Assembly: GCA_029817715.1 (NCBI GenBank)
Contig: JARUPY010000397.1
Location: forward strand, 6,200,001-6,264,000
Direction of reading: 5' to 3'
Origin: Melastoma dodecandrum
Taxonomy: Eukaryota > Streptophyta > Magnoliopsida > Myrtales > Melastomataceae
DNA length: 64,000 bases
Position 1 is the stretch's first letter; the number at the start of each line of letters is the position of its first letter. Below, piece by piece: positions 11,601 to 24,621 of this stretch. The position numbers and the translations under genes were made by a program. The notes beneath the pieces were generated by a model. It saw only the letters and a program-made list of their open reading frames with translations, searched no databases and was not told the origin of the DNA.

Positions 11601-14600
11601 GGTGGTGGTGGGCTTTTAGTTTTAAAACCATATCCGACTTATATATATAGACATATATATATGCATATATATAATAAGTAACATAAAATAAAACTTGGGA
11701 TTACCTTCCTTTGTTTATGGCCACATGGGTTTTTCTTCTTCTTATTATTTTTTTTAATAAATAAAAAATAGGAATGGATTGCTTTCATGTCAAAATTATC
11801 ATTTCTAGATGAAACGATTTAGGGTGGTGGTAGGTTCCATCCATCCATCCAACGTGTATTCCAACCTCCTTTCCGATTCCAAAGAAAATAAGGTTATAAT
11901 GCAACCGTAGAATTGATCAAAATTATTAGAAGAAAAAAAAAACAATTCACATAGAATAAAAATTAAATAAAGAGTGAACCACACAGTTTCTCACTTACCC
12001 CACCTTTTCTTCATTTATTATTATTATTATGATCGATATCATCTGGTTGGATTACAAAGATATGGCATAACCATGAGGTGGTGTTTATTACGATTAAATC
12101 ACACTCAGTACTCATTTACTCATATCTGAATAATAATACTCCCACTTTCCTCAACTACTCCGAACCAATCAATTCCCGAAAACTACCTTGTTTTTTTTTT
12201 TTTAAGGTAAGAGAATCTTTAGCCTTTTTAGCTACTGCTAACTAAACACAACACCCGTTTAAAACCGGATTCGATTTTAACAAATGAAACACGAAAATTG
12301 TTAGCCCATTTCCCCCCCCCCCCCACACACACACCCTAATGAGTCAATACATAAATAACGATTTTAATAAATACATTAGGTCCCGTTTGTTTTATATTCA
12401 ATTTTGTTTTGGGAAAAACGAAAACATAAAATGGACATATGTCCTCGATACAAACAGGCCCTTGTTTGGATGTTTTTTCTTAGGGAAAGAAAATGGCGCC
12501 GAAAATTTGTAGAAAGAATTATGTGCATCCTATGCTTTGTTACCATAATTTTGTAAAACATATATCGAATAAGCAATATTTTTCCAACATCCTCTCAATT
12601 TCTTTTTAAAAATGGAAAGTGTTCGATGATTAATTATGTTTTAACTCAACAATCATAGTTATTTCTAATATTATAAAATTACTTTATTACCCTAAACCCT
12701 AAATCCAAACATTTGCACAAAATGTGAACGTGGAGTTAGTATTGATTAATTAAGTGATCTATTTCACAAATTATTTTACAAACCAATTCTCCTACCATAA
12801 TACCCAACCTTCATTCTTGAAGTATTAAATTGGATAAAAGATAAAGATTAATTAACCTCTACGTTTCACCTCCTAGTTCATTACTATCTTCATAATATTG
12901 TTTAAGATTTTGTTTAAAGAGTGTCCTAAGAGGAGTCGTTAAGAGACAATTAATATCATTTAAATTTAATAATTTAAAACTTACTATACCTTTTAAGTAG
13001 TGTATTTTTCCATTTTTAAATTAATCATTATTTATAGTGATGTCAAAAGCAAAGGCTGGATTGATTTAGCACATGACACCCCGATACATTGGTTAAAAAA
13101 GAAGGACGACTTCACATGTAAATATAAAAAGAAAATAAAGAAAAAGATCAGTGTTTTGGAAACATAAAATTGATTAAATTGACTTTGTGTCTTTATTAAC
13201 AGAGAAAATCGACTTCTTTTTTAGTCGGGGGTTGGGGGAGGTGGAGTCTGACTTTTGACTTTGTAAAAAGGAAATACTCATTTATATTGGCATAATATAA
13301 CATAAGGAAAAGGCAAAAATCGATCAACCCGAGAGTTAAAAAAATAATAATATGATAAGAGAGGATAATAAGGAAATCTTGGTTGAGTTTTTTTTCTTTT
13401 CTTTATAAAAAAATAGGAAGAAGCATCCTCCACATATACATCATCAATGATTGTTTATTTAATTTTTATCAACAAAGGCTGCAAATGGAGGAGGAGGACC
13501 ATCCCCATCCCCGTCAATCAATCTCTCTTGTCCATTTTTGGTGGTGGGGATGAATGTGAAATCAAACGAACTAGAGGTAAACGTTGGTTCGGGTAATCCC
13601 AGCAACTGATGTCACAGGGTCGGTGCGTCAGTATAGATTTTAGAATATATCCCGTATGTTTTAAGTTCTAAATTTTTTAAAACTGGCAAATACGATTCCA
13701 AGATTTTAGCAAGGAGAACTTGGAACATGACATAATATATTTTGTTAATTTTTATTTGTATGAATATTTTTATTTTAAAATTATAAATTAGCATTTTTAC
13801 GTACGGTGGCTGACAGGTCTCTCTCTACGAACATCCAAATCCGTCATCCCCGGCCCTCTTCGTATTTGCTTGAGGTTTTTTTAGATTAATTGGAATAATA
13901 CTGTAGGCTTCTTTTAGATTGATTAGAGTAACGTGATGGATTTAATGTGGAAGGGTCCCAAGACATGGAATCGAATCCAGTACTAAAACCGACGAGGTAG
14001 TTCTTATATGGTAAGTTCCAGGTTCCCATGACCTACTCACCTCTATACAAACTGACTCAATTTGAAATTTAAACGTGTCATGATTGAAATTTCATACCAT
14101 AACTCCAAAATAAAGAAAATAAATTCAATAATAGCGAGGTCAATAAACAAAACTATTTTTTTTTCATTTTATAGGTGGATAGAAAACATATTATCCACAC
14201 ATACATCGATCAAGCTCAACAAAAGCAATGTAAAAGAAAATGACAAATTTTAAGCACCTACGCTAAAACAATACTGCAGAACGCTTAGGTTGTGATAGAC
14301 TTAAATACGCGTAAGTCATGCGGGAGGACAACCTCAGTCGAAGCCTTTGACTCAGACAATCACACGACTTGAGGACAACCCAGAAGCTGGTAGACCAAAA
14401 CAAGGCCGGGGGAGAAAACCCTAAATCACAAGAATCCACTGGAAGCAGAGTAAACGGGAGGCTGTTACCTGCTCAAAATCCCCTTTTTCGTCGTCGTCTA
14501 TCCGGAACCCCAAAATCACCGCCGATTGCCGCGAGCTGTCCCTGAGGCCACCCAAGAATCGTGCGGGAAAGTAGTGAATGGCGAGTAGGAGCTAGGTGAA

Positions 14601-15399
14601 AGAAGACCCTGAATGGACCGGGCTAGGCCCAACAAAAAATTTAAAATCAAGCCCAATAAAAAATTCGATAATTTGGAATACCGATTTTTTTTTCAAAAAT
14701 ACCAAACACCGAACCGAAACCGAATTTCAATTAAAATAAAAAACCGAACCAAATACCATATTCCGAACATCGAATTTCAAATACCGAAATGACGAAAATT
14801 CGGTTCGGTATTTAGAATTCCAAACTTTTTGCTCACCCTGAACAAAACTAAAACCGAGGAGAGGACTCGCCATCCCCCATTTTTATAATTGCAGTCGGAT
14901 GGATACACGTGGGATATATTGATAGACTAGGAGAAAGGAGAATAGGGTGGGCCAACTGAAAGCCCATTACCAGAGCCCAGGGAACAAATATACAGTGGTG
15001 ACGTAATCAACCTCCGTTTAGAAAACCTCCCCCTTGCTGTCGTCCCTCTTTCCCCTTCTCTTTTCTGCTTATTATTATAATAAAAAAAAAAAACGCCAAG
15101 CCCCAGCCACAGGCGCACTTTAGCTGAAAAGTTAGAAAAATAAAAAAAAAAGGAGGGAGGGAGGCAGAAGGGGAATCATTTCCCCACCCGACAACACCAA
15201 CAAAACCATTGACTGCCACGACCACTCGGTTGGCTACTCGACCGCCAAGGAGGAGCAAATCTCTGCCAAGTGCTTGCTCGAGGCCTTTGGTGGGATAGTG
15301 TAGGGAGGAGTGCCCGCGGTGTTGCTCTTGGTGGGGGGAGGGGGGCGACTCGGGTGATCTCTTTGGGGTTGTATTTGTCACGTTCTTCCTTGTTTGGAG
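8603..15399. other. Long AT-rich intergenic region
   Basis: No convincing gene on either strand. It holds simple repeats: a G-rich run near 10,559, poly-T/poly-G near 10,808-10,838, (TA)n near 11,181-11,200, GGT triplets near 11,590-11,612, (TAT)n near 12,015-12,030, and a C run followed by CA repeats near 12,312-12,335. A 'cccgtttgtttt...acaaacaggccc' inverted pair lies near 12,382-12,463 and may be a decayed DNA-transposon end. The last kilobase should contain the LHW promoter and leader. Confidence 0.6.
14672..14842. repeat. CCGAA/TTCGG-rich inverted repeat region
   Basis: Multiple copies of accgaa, aaccgaa and the complement ttcggttcgg interspersed with ATACC/GGTAT. The element-like unit runs from 'aataccga' to 'ttcggttcggtattta'. 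It resembles a degenerate short nonautonomous repeat common in plant genomes; the family is not identified. Confidence 0.5.
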
Positions 15400-15504
15400 A
15401 TGGAATGGTGGAAACTGGAATCTGGAAGCTTGGACCCTGACAGGAAAAGGTGCGGCGGGTTGAGGACGAAGCAAGCGGGAAGAGGGTCTTGCCGCGGTAG
15501 TTAG
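15400..15504 (+). CDS. Upstream ORF in the LHW leader (34 codons)
   Basis: ATG at 15400, stop TAG at 15502-15504, 125 bases upstream of the LHW start codon. The peptide begins MEWWKLESGSLDPDRKRCGG and is Arg/Gly-rich at its C-terminus. Arabidopsis LHW-clade bHLH genes are annotated with a conserved-peptide uORF; this reading frame is the candidate equivalent. The family assignment is from memory and has not been aligned. If translated, it would be expected to repress the main ORF. Confidence 0.6.
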   Translation: MEWWKLESGSLDPDRKRCGGLRTKQAGRGSCRGS

Positions 15505-15526
15505 CAACAGCGAAGGCAGAGTGGGA

Positions 15527-15550
15527 ATGGTGTGCAAGATCGGAGCTTGA
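15527..15550 (+). CDS. Second minimal uORF (7 codons) in the LHW leader
   Basis: ATG at 15527 encodes MVCKIGA and then a TGA stop. It lies between the 34-codon uORF and the LHW start and could further reduce initiation at the main ATG. It may be a chance occurrence. Confidence 0.3.
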   Translation: MVCKIGA

Positions 15551-15629
15551 AGCAGGGGACGGATTTGTGTTTTTGGGTGTTAGAAAGGGTGCAGGGCTAC
15601 TGGGTCGAGGGTTGGCGGGAGGAGGGAAG

Positions 15630-18600
15630 ATGGGTTACTTGTTGAAGGAAGTTCTGAAGACGATGTGTGGGTTAAACCGGTGGGATTATGCTGTTTTCTG
15701 GAAGATTGGTTGTCATAATCCCAAGTTAGTCCCTCTCCCTGCCCCTCACCCTTCAACCCTTTGTTGTTTTTTTTTTTGCCTTTTCTGTTGTCTTTTGCTT
15801 GTCTGGTGTTGAGGGAAATAAAGGGATCTTTTTTTGCTAGATGATGGTGTTTCTGTTCATGGCGGCCAAAATCGAGAAAAAGAAAAATAAATATAACTAA
15901 GACTGTCGGTAGTTTCCATTTTTCTTCGTCGGATTTGATTTCTGAGATGGGGACTTCACTAAGTTGGAAGCCCCTCTTGAGAACAAATCTCAGATCTGTA
16001 CGAGTTTATTAGGAAATCAATATCATTTTACATCACTTGACATGGCAATGGTTTTGTATCCTATTCAGGGATCTTGATTGTTTGAAGGCTTCTATCTCTG
16101 GAGCTTCTTAGCCTGTAGTTTTAACCTTGGTGCAGGTTGTTGATCTGGGAAGAATGTTACTACGAGTCGCCGCCGTCCGTTATTCCTCAAACCTCACAGT
16201 TTGAGACCAACCAAGCGCTTTCTGGAGGAGATCGGGAAGGTTGCTTGGCTCCGATTCCCAGGCTTCATGCATCTGAGAAAATTCAGTTGCTGGTTGATGC
16301 GATGATGGTTAAGAATCAAATTATTGTTATGGGGGAAGGGTACAAGATCTAATGCTCCATACTGCCTGGTTAAGTCGTTCTCTATATGATGCCTTGCAGC
16401 CTCATATCCCTTTCCCTTTGGCATGCAGAATCATTGGGCAAGCTGCATTTACTGGAGACCATCTATGGATATTGTCCGGCAGTTTAAGTGGAGATTCCAA
16501 CATGCCTGAGGTAGAAGAGGCTTGTCGTGCAATTACTTCTGGGGCAAGTTCTATAACTAACAGTTAAATAATTGTGAATACTAATGTCTGTAACCCCTTT
16601 CTTTGTGCTAGTAGTTTTTAAGTCAGTTGCATCACCAGTTTTCAGCAGGAATACAGGTGATGAGAGCGTCGTTAACGAGTTTTGGTGTTCTTGTATATGT
16701 ATCGTGGCCTTCTAATAAGATTTGATTGCCATATGCAGACAATTGCAGTTATTCCAGTAAAGCCTCATGGACTCGTGCAACTTGGTTCCTCGTTAGCTGT
16801 GAGTGGCCCTTGGTCAGATTTGTATATATAAGATCATCATTGGTTTCTGGAAGTGTCATTATTAAAATAGAACCTTGTGGTCTGGAAAAACAAGATCCTA
16901 ATGGTCTGTATTAGAAAACGATTGATTGGCGGAATGATTTTGTTCATTTAATGTGAGCTTTAGCAGTCTGTAGGTCTCTAACTCTTCGGAGTACATAGTT
17001 ACAACTTGGGTTGTGTTGTTATCTCTTTAACACTTACCGTCTGATGGTGCTACAGCTTATGGAAAATGTGGGGTTTGTTAATGAAGTGAGGAGTTTTATC
17101 CTGCAACTAGGAGTTGTTCCTGGGGCACTTTTATTGGACAATTATCTCGCGAGAGATGCAGTCGCTTCTTCTCTTCCAATGCCTCCTCCCAGTGACATGT
17201 CCAGAAGTTACCATTGCATGGATCCAAATGATTCGGCCAGAGGTTCCCTTTCATCGGGGTTTGCAATTTCTCATGATATTAATAGTTCCGAGATGGCTAA
17301 CAGAAAGATGGGACATAGTTTTGCTCAAGATGAAGTAATCTCTTCGAGGTTGAACCCCCAAGGACACTTTCAGCCTGTTCCTGGACTGTCGAGGGTTAAC
17401 AGTGACCATGGCACTGCAACTGTTAAGTGGCAGCGACTACTGTCAGATACTGTATCTCAAAGTTCTGATTGTGATTATTCCAAAGTGTCAAATAAAGCCA
17501 TCCCCTCGCTGCCGAGTGCAGTTGGGTCTTTGGCTTTTGATGTCCGAAAGTTCTTGGACAGTGCACCTTTGCTTGAGGGAATGCGGCTATTCAATGGAAT
17601 GGACCGATTGTCGGCCCTTTCCTCAATACTTGGTAATGGTTCAAGTGGTTTCGGAAATATGGACAACACAAGTTTCGCAGATGATTTAGTTCACCTGGAA
17701 GGTATTCCTTTGTTGTGCGTGAACAGTTTGGCGAACAACGTGATGGATAAAAGAAGCTGCTCCTCTGTTCCAAATAAGATGGACAGTGGCACTCTGAAAG
17801 GCGCTCTTAAAACTGAACTCGAGGATTTGCCATCGAAGGGACAAATTCTGAGTCAGGGAACTGTGTTAGACCAGTGTGATAGGGGAAACGATAGTACCAT
17901 ATCTACAAACCTTAAGAATGAGGACCAACCCTTTGCGTGCCCACTCGGAGATGACCTGTTTGATATATTTGGTGGAGATTATAAACAAAGGATACTTGGT
18001 CCCCATTTGGAGAAGGTGGTCAGTCATCAGTCGGATGTCAGGTTCAAAAACTGGGAAAGGCAAACTTTGGGTCATGGGAAGGCGGTTGAAACATTTTACG
18101 ATTATTTTCCGTCGATGAATGATGTCATATCTGAAAGCTGTACCTTCGAAGGATCTGGGTGCGATAATCTCTTAGATGCTATCGTGAAGGGATCTTCCTC
18201 TAAGCAATGTTCAGACGATAACACCTCCAGCAAGACAACATTGACGAAAGCGAGCTGCCCTTCGGTCCCCAGTAGTTCTCTCACCTATACCCACTTTCCA
18301 TCCAATAGCAACCAACTTCACAGAAGTTCTGTTGAGTTTTCAAGGCCTCTCGAGAAATCCTCAACTTCCATCTCTGACTCTGATGTGTCTGGCCATAGGA
18401 AAGAGAGGATGTACTCTCGGAGTAACAACTCTTTATGCGGATCACAGATAAGTTCTTGGGTTGAACACTGCCACATTATGAAGCACGAGAATAGTGTACC
18501 ATCGGGATATTCCAAGAGACCGGCCAGCGAAACCGTGAAACCAAGCCGCAAAAGGCTGAAGCCTGGAGAAAATCCTAAACCGAGGCCGAAGGACAGACAA

Positions 18601-19491
18601 ATGATACAGGACCGATTGAAAGAGTTGAGAGAACTTGTGCCGAGCGGAGCGAAAGTATGCCTTTCCACATCATTTTGTGCGCACAGAATTTTCTAAGTTT
18701 TCTCCTCTGACGAAGATTGCAACAACTTTTCTTTTTTGTTATAAACAGTGTAGCATCGATGCACTGCTGGAACGGACTATCAAGCACATGCTTTTCCTGC
18801 AGAGTGTAACTAAGCATGCTGACAAGCTCAAACTAACAGGCGAATCCAAAGTATGTCCCCTCTCTATTTACGCAGAATTTTGACTATGTTATGTTAATAT
18901 AAACCTTTTAATACATAAAGAGCATGAGCTGTGCAGATTAGGGATAAGGAAGGCGGGTTGGTCTTGAAAGACAACTTTGAGGGTGGGGCGACTTGGGCTT
19001 TCGAAGTGGGATCGCAGTCAATGATCTGCCCAATCATCGTTGAGGATCTCAACCGTCCTAGGCAAATGCTTGTAGAGGTTTCACATCCAATATCTGTCAG
19101 TGATTGCTTACCTTTTCATGCTTGTAGTTTCTTTTTAGCTAGCTGAATTCTGTCGTGTCTGTTCATGCAACAGATGCTTTGTCAGGAGAGAGGTTTGTTT
19201 CTGGAGATAGCAGATGCAATCAGGGGAATGGGATTGACAATCCTGAAAGGGGTAATGGAAGCCAGAGAGGACAAGATCTGGGCTCAGTTTGCTGTTGAGG
19301 TGATGACGATGATTATCTGAAATTGCAACCATAAGTATTAAGACCGTTTATCTCAAGGCCTCAGTGTCATGAATCGGTTGCAGGCCCCTAGGGATGTGAC
19401 GCGTATGGAGATCTTCATGTCGCTTGTTCACCTTCTTGAGAAAACAGGGGAGAGCAGTCCCGGCTCCGCGAATGCCCTAAAGGGTACTTAA
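15630..19491 (+). CDS. LHW: LONESOME HIGHWAY-type bHLH transcription factor
   Basis: Nuclear atypical bHLH that in Arabidopsis heterodimerises with TMO5/T5L proteins to drive periclinal divisions and vascular patterning. Ten exons: 15630-15724, 16136-16339, 16429-16510, 16615-16656, 16739-16798, 17056-18654, 18749-18850, 18937-19077, 19174-19299, 19384-19491. They total 2559 nt, 852 aa. The N-terminal bHLH-MYC_N-like domain contains LNRWDYAVFWKIGC, LLIWEECYYE, GEGIIGQAAFTGDHLWI and PHGLVQLGSS. The long exon 6 is low-complexity and includes the LHW-type DDLFDIFGGDY motif and GSQISSWVEH. The basic/HLH region (about aa 660-725) starts RKRLKPGENPKPRPKDRQM and continues CSIDALLERTIKHMLFLQSV. The C-terminal region has GGATWAFEVGSQSM and DVTRMEIFMSLV. 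Exon 4 (42 nt) is a microexon and the least certain call. Position near BSL favours LHW over its LHL paralogues. Confidence 0.92.
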
Positions 19492-20385
19492 ACAGTCCAC
19501 CATTCATTGGCCCCCAGCATGCTCACTGGCATGTAGCAACTCCGGCACAGAGATGGTCCTGTCAGGACGTGTTGTGAGCGAGTAGTGATTCCACGCTTGC
19601 CGTGACCAGCACCTGATTCCGGCTACGCATCTTGGGATTCTAAACATCTGACTGAACCCCTACTTTTGGCCACATCATAAGTTTTGCCTTAGAGAGAAAT
19701 ATCCTGGTAACGATCTGACTTGTTACTGCAGACGATTCTCTTCTAGTTCGTGTAAATTATGGTGGAGCTCAATCATAATGGGTGCCCAGGAAATTTGTAT
19801 CCATTTTAGGGTAACCACCACCAGCTGAACGGCTGCTGATCGTGCTTTTGTTTAGCATTATGCATGTTGGCAGCCTCCTGACTGTCGATGATCTCGATCA
19901 TATATGTAATTCCTGTATTGAGTTTCAACGGTGGCTTCTGTTTGCATAATTTTGATGATGAGCCATTCGTTCTTCAAAGTGCAAAAGCTTGTTGTTTGAT
20001 GATTATATAATTTTTTAGATAATACATAATTATTTAATTACGAATTTTTTTTTTATAGATTACGAAAATAGAATAAGCGATATATTTTTTATTCAAGGAA
20101 ATTATATTATCTATTTATAGAATGCTATCCAAATAACGTAAAAATCCACCTAGGAACTGGATTCTTTGGATGCCAAATTAGATGTGAAATATATCATGAA
20201 ATCAACTTTGAAAATGTATCTCATATTATTCGTAAGAGCACTCGTTAAGGGTGTGTTTTTTCTTATTATAAAATATATTAAAATTAATTATTTTTCTAAT
20301 GTTTATGTCTTAACGAGTGCTTTACGACACACCTGTTAACAAAAACTCTAAATAGAATAATAGTGTGTCTCTTTTCATTCCCTCC
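19492..20385 (+). other. LHW 3' UTR and spacer before the Mutator-like element
   Basis: No gene seen. The first few hundred bases are presumably 3' UTR; the rest is AT-rich and runs up to the target-site duplication of the transposon. Confidence 0.6.
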
Positions 20386-20394
20386 CTTTTTTTA

Positions 20395-20573
20395 GACAAA
20401 ATATACGTATATGTCCCTAACTATTGACGAACTTTCTTTTCTGTCAATATTTTTTATATATACAAAAATGTCACTAACTATGTTATCAACCTTTTTTTAT
20501 GGCTAATCTTAGACGACGTTAGGCAAATTGCCGACGTAGATATAACGGAGGTCCTACGTGGAAAAGACCAGAG
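20395..20573 (+). repeat. MULE left terminal inverted repeat
   Basis: Reverse complement of 24923-25099 with scattered mismatches and small indels. It includes the block 'gacgacgttaggcaaattg' and the end 'cctacgtggaaaagacc'. Confidence 0.92.
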
Positions 20574-20831
20574 AAATCAGACGTGGAAAAGAGCAGATGT
20601 GGTCCAGACATGAAAAAGAGAGGGGTCCAGACGTCGCCCCCAAATCAAAAATCAGATTTGGAACCCTAATTGGGAACCATAATCGGAGGCGGCAGAAGGA
20701 AGTGAGGCGACCCAGGAAGAAGGAAGTGAGGCGGCCCTAACTTTTGGCGAAGGCGAAGGACTGAGGCGGCTTTGGCACGAACCAAGTAACTCGCGTCAGG
20801 TAGGTCGCGTTTCTCTGTACATTCTAAATGA

Positions 20832-21361
20832 ATGAGTGGCAAGGAAATGAGTAGTGGCTGTGTTGTATCGAGCTCAAGTGTGGGTAGACAAGTTTGCAAC
20901 CATGGAAGGAGGGTCACACTGTACACATCCTGGAGTAAGAGCAACCCAAGTCGGCGATTCTACAGGTGTTCGTGCTGGAAGGTCAAAATGTACACATGTT
21001 ATCTATGTTTATGGTTTGGCATTGCAAACAATCTGTCTGTTTTCAAGCTTATTTATATGATAATTGACAAGAAGATGATTGTGAGTTTTTCGAGTGGATG
21101 GACGAGGACTTCCCAAGTAGGCAGAAGGAAATCATGATACAACTTTTGGAGTCGAAGAAACTACTGGAGGAGAAGATCGAATTCCTAAAGAGAAAATGTC
21201 AAACGACAGAAGATCATATAACAAAGTTGGAAGGGAAGATTGTAAAGTACAAGAAGCTTAAAGAGAAAACTGAGAAAATGAAGGCCGAAATCAATACTTT
21301 GCGATTGGTGATAGTTTGCTTAGCGGTGTTTGTATTGTTTTTTGTTGTTTTCATTAGGTAG
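20832..21361 (+). CDS. GRF-type zinc-finger protein with coiled coil and C-terminal membrane anchor, carried in the MULE
   Basis: ATG 20832 begins MSGKEMSSGC. The first exon encodes CNHGRRVTLYTSWSKSNPSRRFYRC, a GRF zinc-finger core. After an intron (best fit 20998-21074, phase 1) the second exon supplies DCEFFEWMDED, the expected second half of the GRF motif. Next come about 60 residues of Lys/Glu-rich coiled coil (KKLLEEKIEFLKRKCQ...KLEGKIVKYKK) and a terminal hydrophobic helix LVIVCLAVFVLFFVVFI before the TAG at 21359-21361. Predicted length is about 150 aa, the same architecture as the plant At4g04775-like family. It lies entirely between the TIRs and converges on the transposase. Function is unknown; it could be a captured host gene or an element-encoded helper. 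The exact donor site is uncertain. Confidence 0.72.
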
Positions 21362-21760
21362 GGCGAGTAGGGCGCAGCAAGATTGGTTGCAGTTGTAATA
21401 TGTCTGAAATTGGCTGTTGGAGGAACACATATGTGGACAGTTGTAATATGTCTGGATTGGTTGAACAATATGTCTGAAAGTTAGATCATATGTATTTGCG
21501 ATTGGCTGTTGGAGGAACAGATGATGTAATGTGTCTGAACAATTTACATTTGGCTATCAACATAATCTTTACAACAGCAACATGATTACAACCAATTTAC
21601 ATATGACTGCAACATGATGTAATATGTTTGAAAGATTACAAAGACAATACAGTACAATTACAGAAGGTGCACCATTATAGCAAGTTTCAAGTTTCAACAT
21701 CCTATTGCAGAGACAACAAGTTCAACAGCAAGTTACAGAGACAGTACAAAACACCAAGTT

Positions 21761-24621
21761 TCAAGTTCCCCTGCCCCTCTGCGTAGCATTTCCCCTGCCC
21801 CTCCTCATTGCATTTCCCCTGCCCCTCCGCACAGCTTGTTTCTCTCTTGATTGTGGAGATACAATAGATTCCTGGCTCCGATCAGCACTTGTATCTTCTG
21901 CAATTGTTGTTCTTTGTACATGAGTAATTTTGCACGTTCTCTTGTTATGACCCTGTCCTCCACAGTTCTGGCAAGTCATGCGCATTGTCCTCTCTGTAAT
22001 GCAACAAAGAAGAGGACACTGAGTTTATGTTGGCATTATTGGTAAGAGGTAATCAAATTATACCTGAGCCTTCAAATGTTTGTTCATCCATTGTTTGAAC
22101 TGGAGTTGAAGCTTGCTGCGAAGAGGCTTCACCCTTGCATGTCCTTTTATTGTGTCCGAAAACACCACAAGTAGAACACTTCATACCTTTTCCTCTTTTA
22201 GAAAGCTTGGATGCTCCAATGGGCTATGATGAATCCTTTGGTTCTTCCTCATTAGAAACTCTTCTTTTGTACTTTTTTGGTCGGCCAGGGAGTTTTTTAT
22301 AAGGCGGTGGCCTTATAACTTCTGAGTTTTCACGCGGCCAGAACTTCACTCCATCTAACGATTTCAATACATGACCATATGCTTTCCTATATGACTGAAT
22401 TTTGACGCTAGGATGCACATAATCTTCTACTGGCCTTTCCATGAAATTGATGTAAGCTATTGCATGGGAGCAAGGCAGAGGATTCAAATCCCAAAAGCGA
22501 CAGCTACAAGCATGTCTACAAAAATCTACCAAATACATATCCTTGTCATTATTAGCAAGAGGCACACCTCAAACTTCTCTGCCAATGAAGGTTTCACGAC
22601 ACACATTCCAGCACTTTCTTTGAGCAATTATACCTCCTTCCTTATGTTTGGAGACAAGCTATCGTGGCTACGATCAACAATCTTTCTCTTCTCACATTGT
22701 CGTACCATCAAGAGCCGACGAATTCTCTCAAGCATATCAATAAGAGGCATTCTCCGTACAACAATAATATATGAATTGAAGGTCTCACACATATTGTTTG
22801 TAATAGTGTCACACTTACATGATGTGCTGAAAAAAGCCTTGCAGAAATGTTGCGGCCCTTGCTTAAGGAAATCATCAGCTGCCTTTACTGAACCAGGTAT
22901 TCCATCACAGCCTTCTCTCATCTCTCTCAACGCTATTACATACTCAATCTCATTGGTACTCTTCACAATCTTATAGAAGCAACTCTTGAGGAACAACCCG
23001 TTGTATTTCACTTTTCAATTTTGGTAAATATGCCTTGCACAATTCCTGTGTTCGGCGGCTGGTGCCAGATTCGTAACTGCATTGAGCAGTCCCTGTAAAT
23101 GAACAAATTAGATGAACAACAATATCATACCTTCCACAACAGGAACAACAATGACATACCTTCTGTTGGTTTGAAATGAATGTCCGACCTGTTCCAGTGC
23201 CAACTTCAAGGATCTGGAAAAGCAACTCTAAAAACCAGCTCCAAGAATCGGTGTTTTCCCCTTCTACAACAGCCCAAGCTATGGGAAATATTCCTTCATT
23301 GCCATCGCGACCAACGACACTTAAAAGAATCCCACTACACTTATGTTTAATAAAAGTCCCATCAAACCCAATAAAAGGTCTACATCCATCTATAAAACCA
23401 GATCTCAGAGCATCAAAACATATGAAGAATCTTTTGAAAGTTGTATACGTCCCTGTAGAGAGAGTCAAGTCACAACTCAACTTAAATGTAGAAGTCGGAT
23501 ATTTCAACCTCAGCGCATCAAGATATGGTCTCAAATCCTTGAAATGATCATCTATGGTGTCATTAACGAACTTATCAACTAACCAACTGGCTTTATAAAC
23601 TTTCATTAATGGCACTTCTAAATGATGCTTTTCCACAACTTCTTGCTGAATTTCGCGGGCTGTCGCACTAGCCCTGCGAATAATCCCTTCCATGAATTGA
23701 TTGGCCAACCATCTAGTTGTTGCTTGACGATTACTCATACTCCGACTACATTTATGCTCATTCAACACATACCTAAGAACAAATATGTTTTCCTTCTTCA
23801 GCCAAGACCCATAACATCTCCACGGGCAACCTCTAACACAGATAGTTTCCTGTCTATTCTCATTACTTCGTTTCCAACGCAAATTATATCCATTTGCAAT
23901 AGCATACTGCTGGACAGCTTCATGCATTTGCAGAGGATTTTCAAAACACAAACCAGCCTTCCATTCAATCAATTTGTGATCACAGTGAGGGTTATATTCA
24001 GTATATTCACATAACAGTTGCTTCCGTCTATCCCCTATGGTCACACAACAAGAATCATCTCCTATATCGGCATTTGATTTCTCGTACTCAGACTCCACCT
24101 CAAGAACATGCATGTCACTATCAATAACAGCTGTGTTAGGCTGAGGAACATCCGACTCCTCCTCCTTATCAGTCTCAACCCTATCATCTCTAACCCCATC
24201 CTCATTATCCTCCTTATCAGTCTACTCAATAGGATTTTCTTCTACTTCTAACTCATCAGTCCCCTCATGAGGATCTTCTTCTACTTCTAAGTCATCAGCC
24301 ACACTGTCACCCTCTCCTTCACAGTATATATCCACGGTTCCACCTTCTTGACATTCTTCTATCATTCTCATAACCTCCGAGTCTCCTACGATTTCCCTAA
24401 CTAGTGACAAACTATGACCAGGATGCCCGTACCACATTTTCAATACCCTGTTTAGCCCTGACCAGGGCTACCAAGGTGAAATAACCTAAAAGGTCAGCAT
24501 CCACCCCACCATACTTAACTACCGTGCCTCCTGTGAAAGAACACAACCCGGCAAAACACATCCTTCCACCAATGTGCATATTCAGATTCAGCCGCTTCAT
24601 TGTATCTGTTTGTTCAGCCAA
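21761..24621 (-). pseudogene. MULE transposase (MuDR-A-like), disrupted
   Basis: Read on the minus strand from ATG 24621. There is an N-terminal MULE segment (MHIGGRM, then MWYGHPGHSLSLV), an acidic linker, and a MuDR DNA-binding region (CVRGCPWRCYGSW...HKCSR). The DDE catalytic domain has FIGFDGTFIKHK and WAVVEGENTDSWSWFLELL. A 67-bp intron follows (23093-23159), then a SWIM finger CSCRFWDLNPLPCSH and two zinc knuckles (CSTCGVFGHNKRTC at about 22140-22184 and CQNCGGQGHNKRTC at about 21937-21985), with a probable second intron at 21993-22062. Lesions: frameshift near 24440, TAG 24222-24224, TGA 23015-23017, frameshift near 22635, TGA 22569-22571, TAG 22224-22226. It cannot make full-length transposase. 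Confidence 0.9.

Noticed and set aside
12690..12712. Telomere-like ccctaaaccctaaat
   Set aside because: Only about two repeats. Interstitial telo-box motifs are common in plant promoters.
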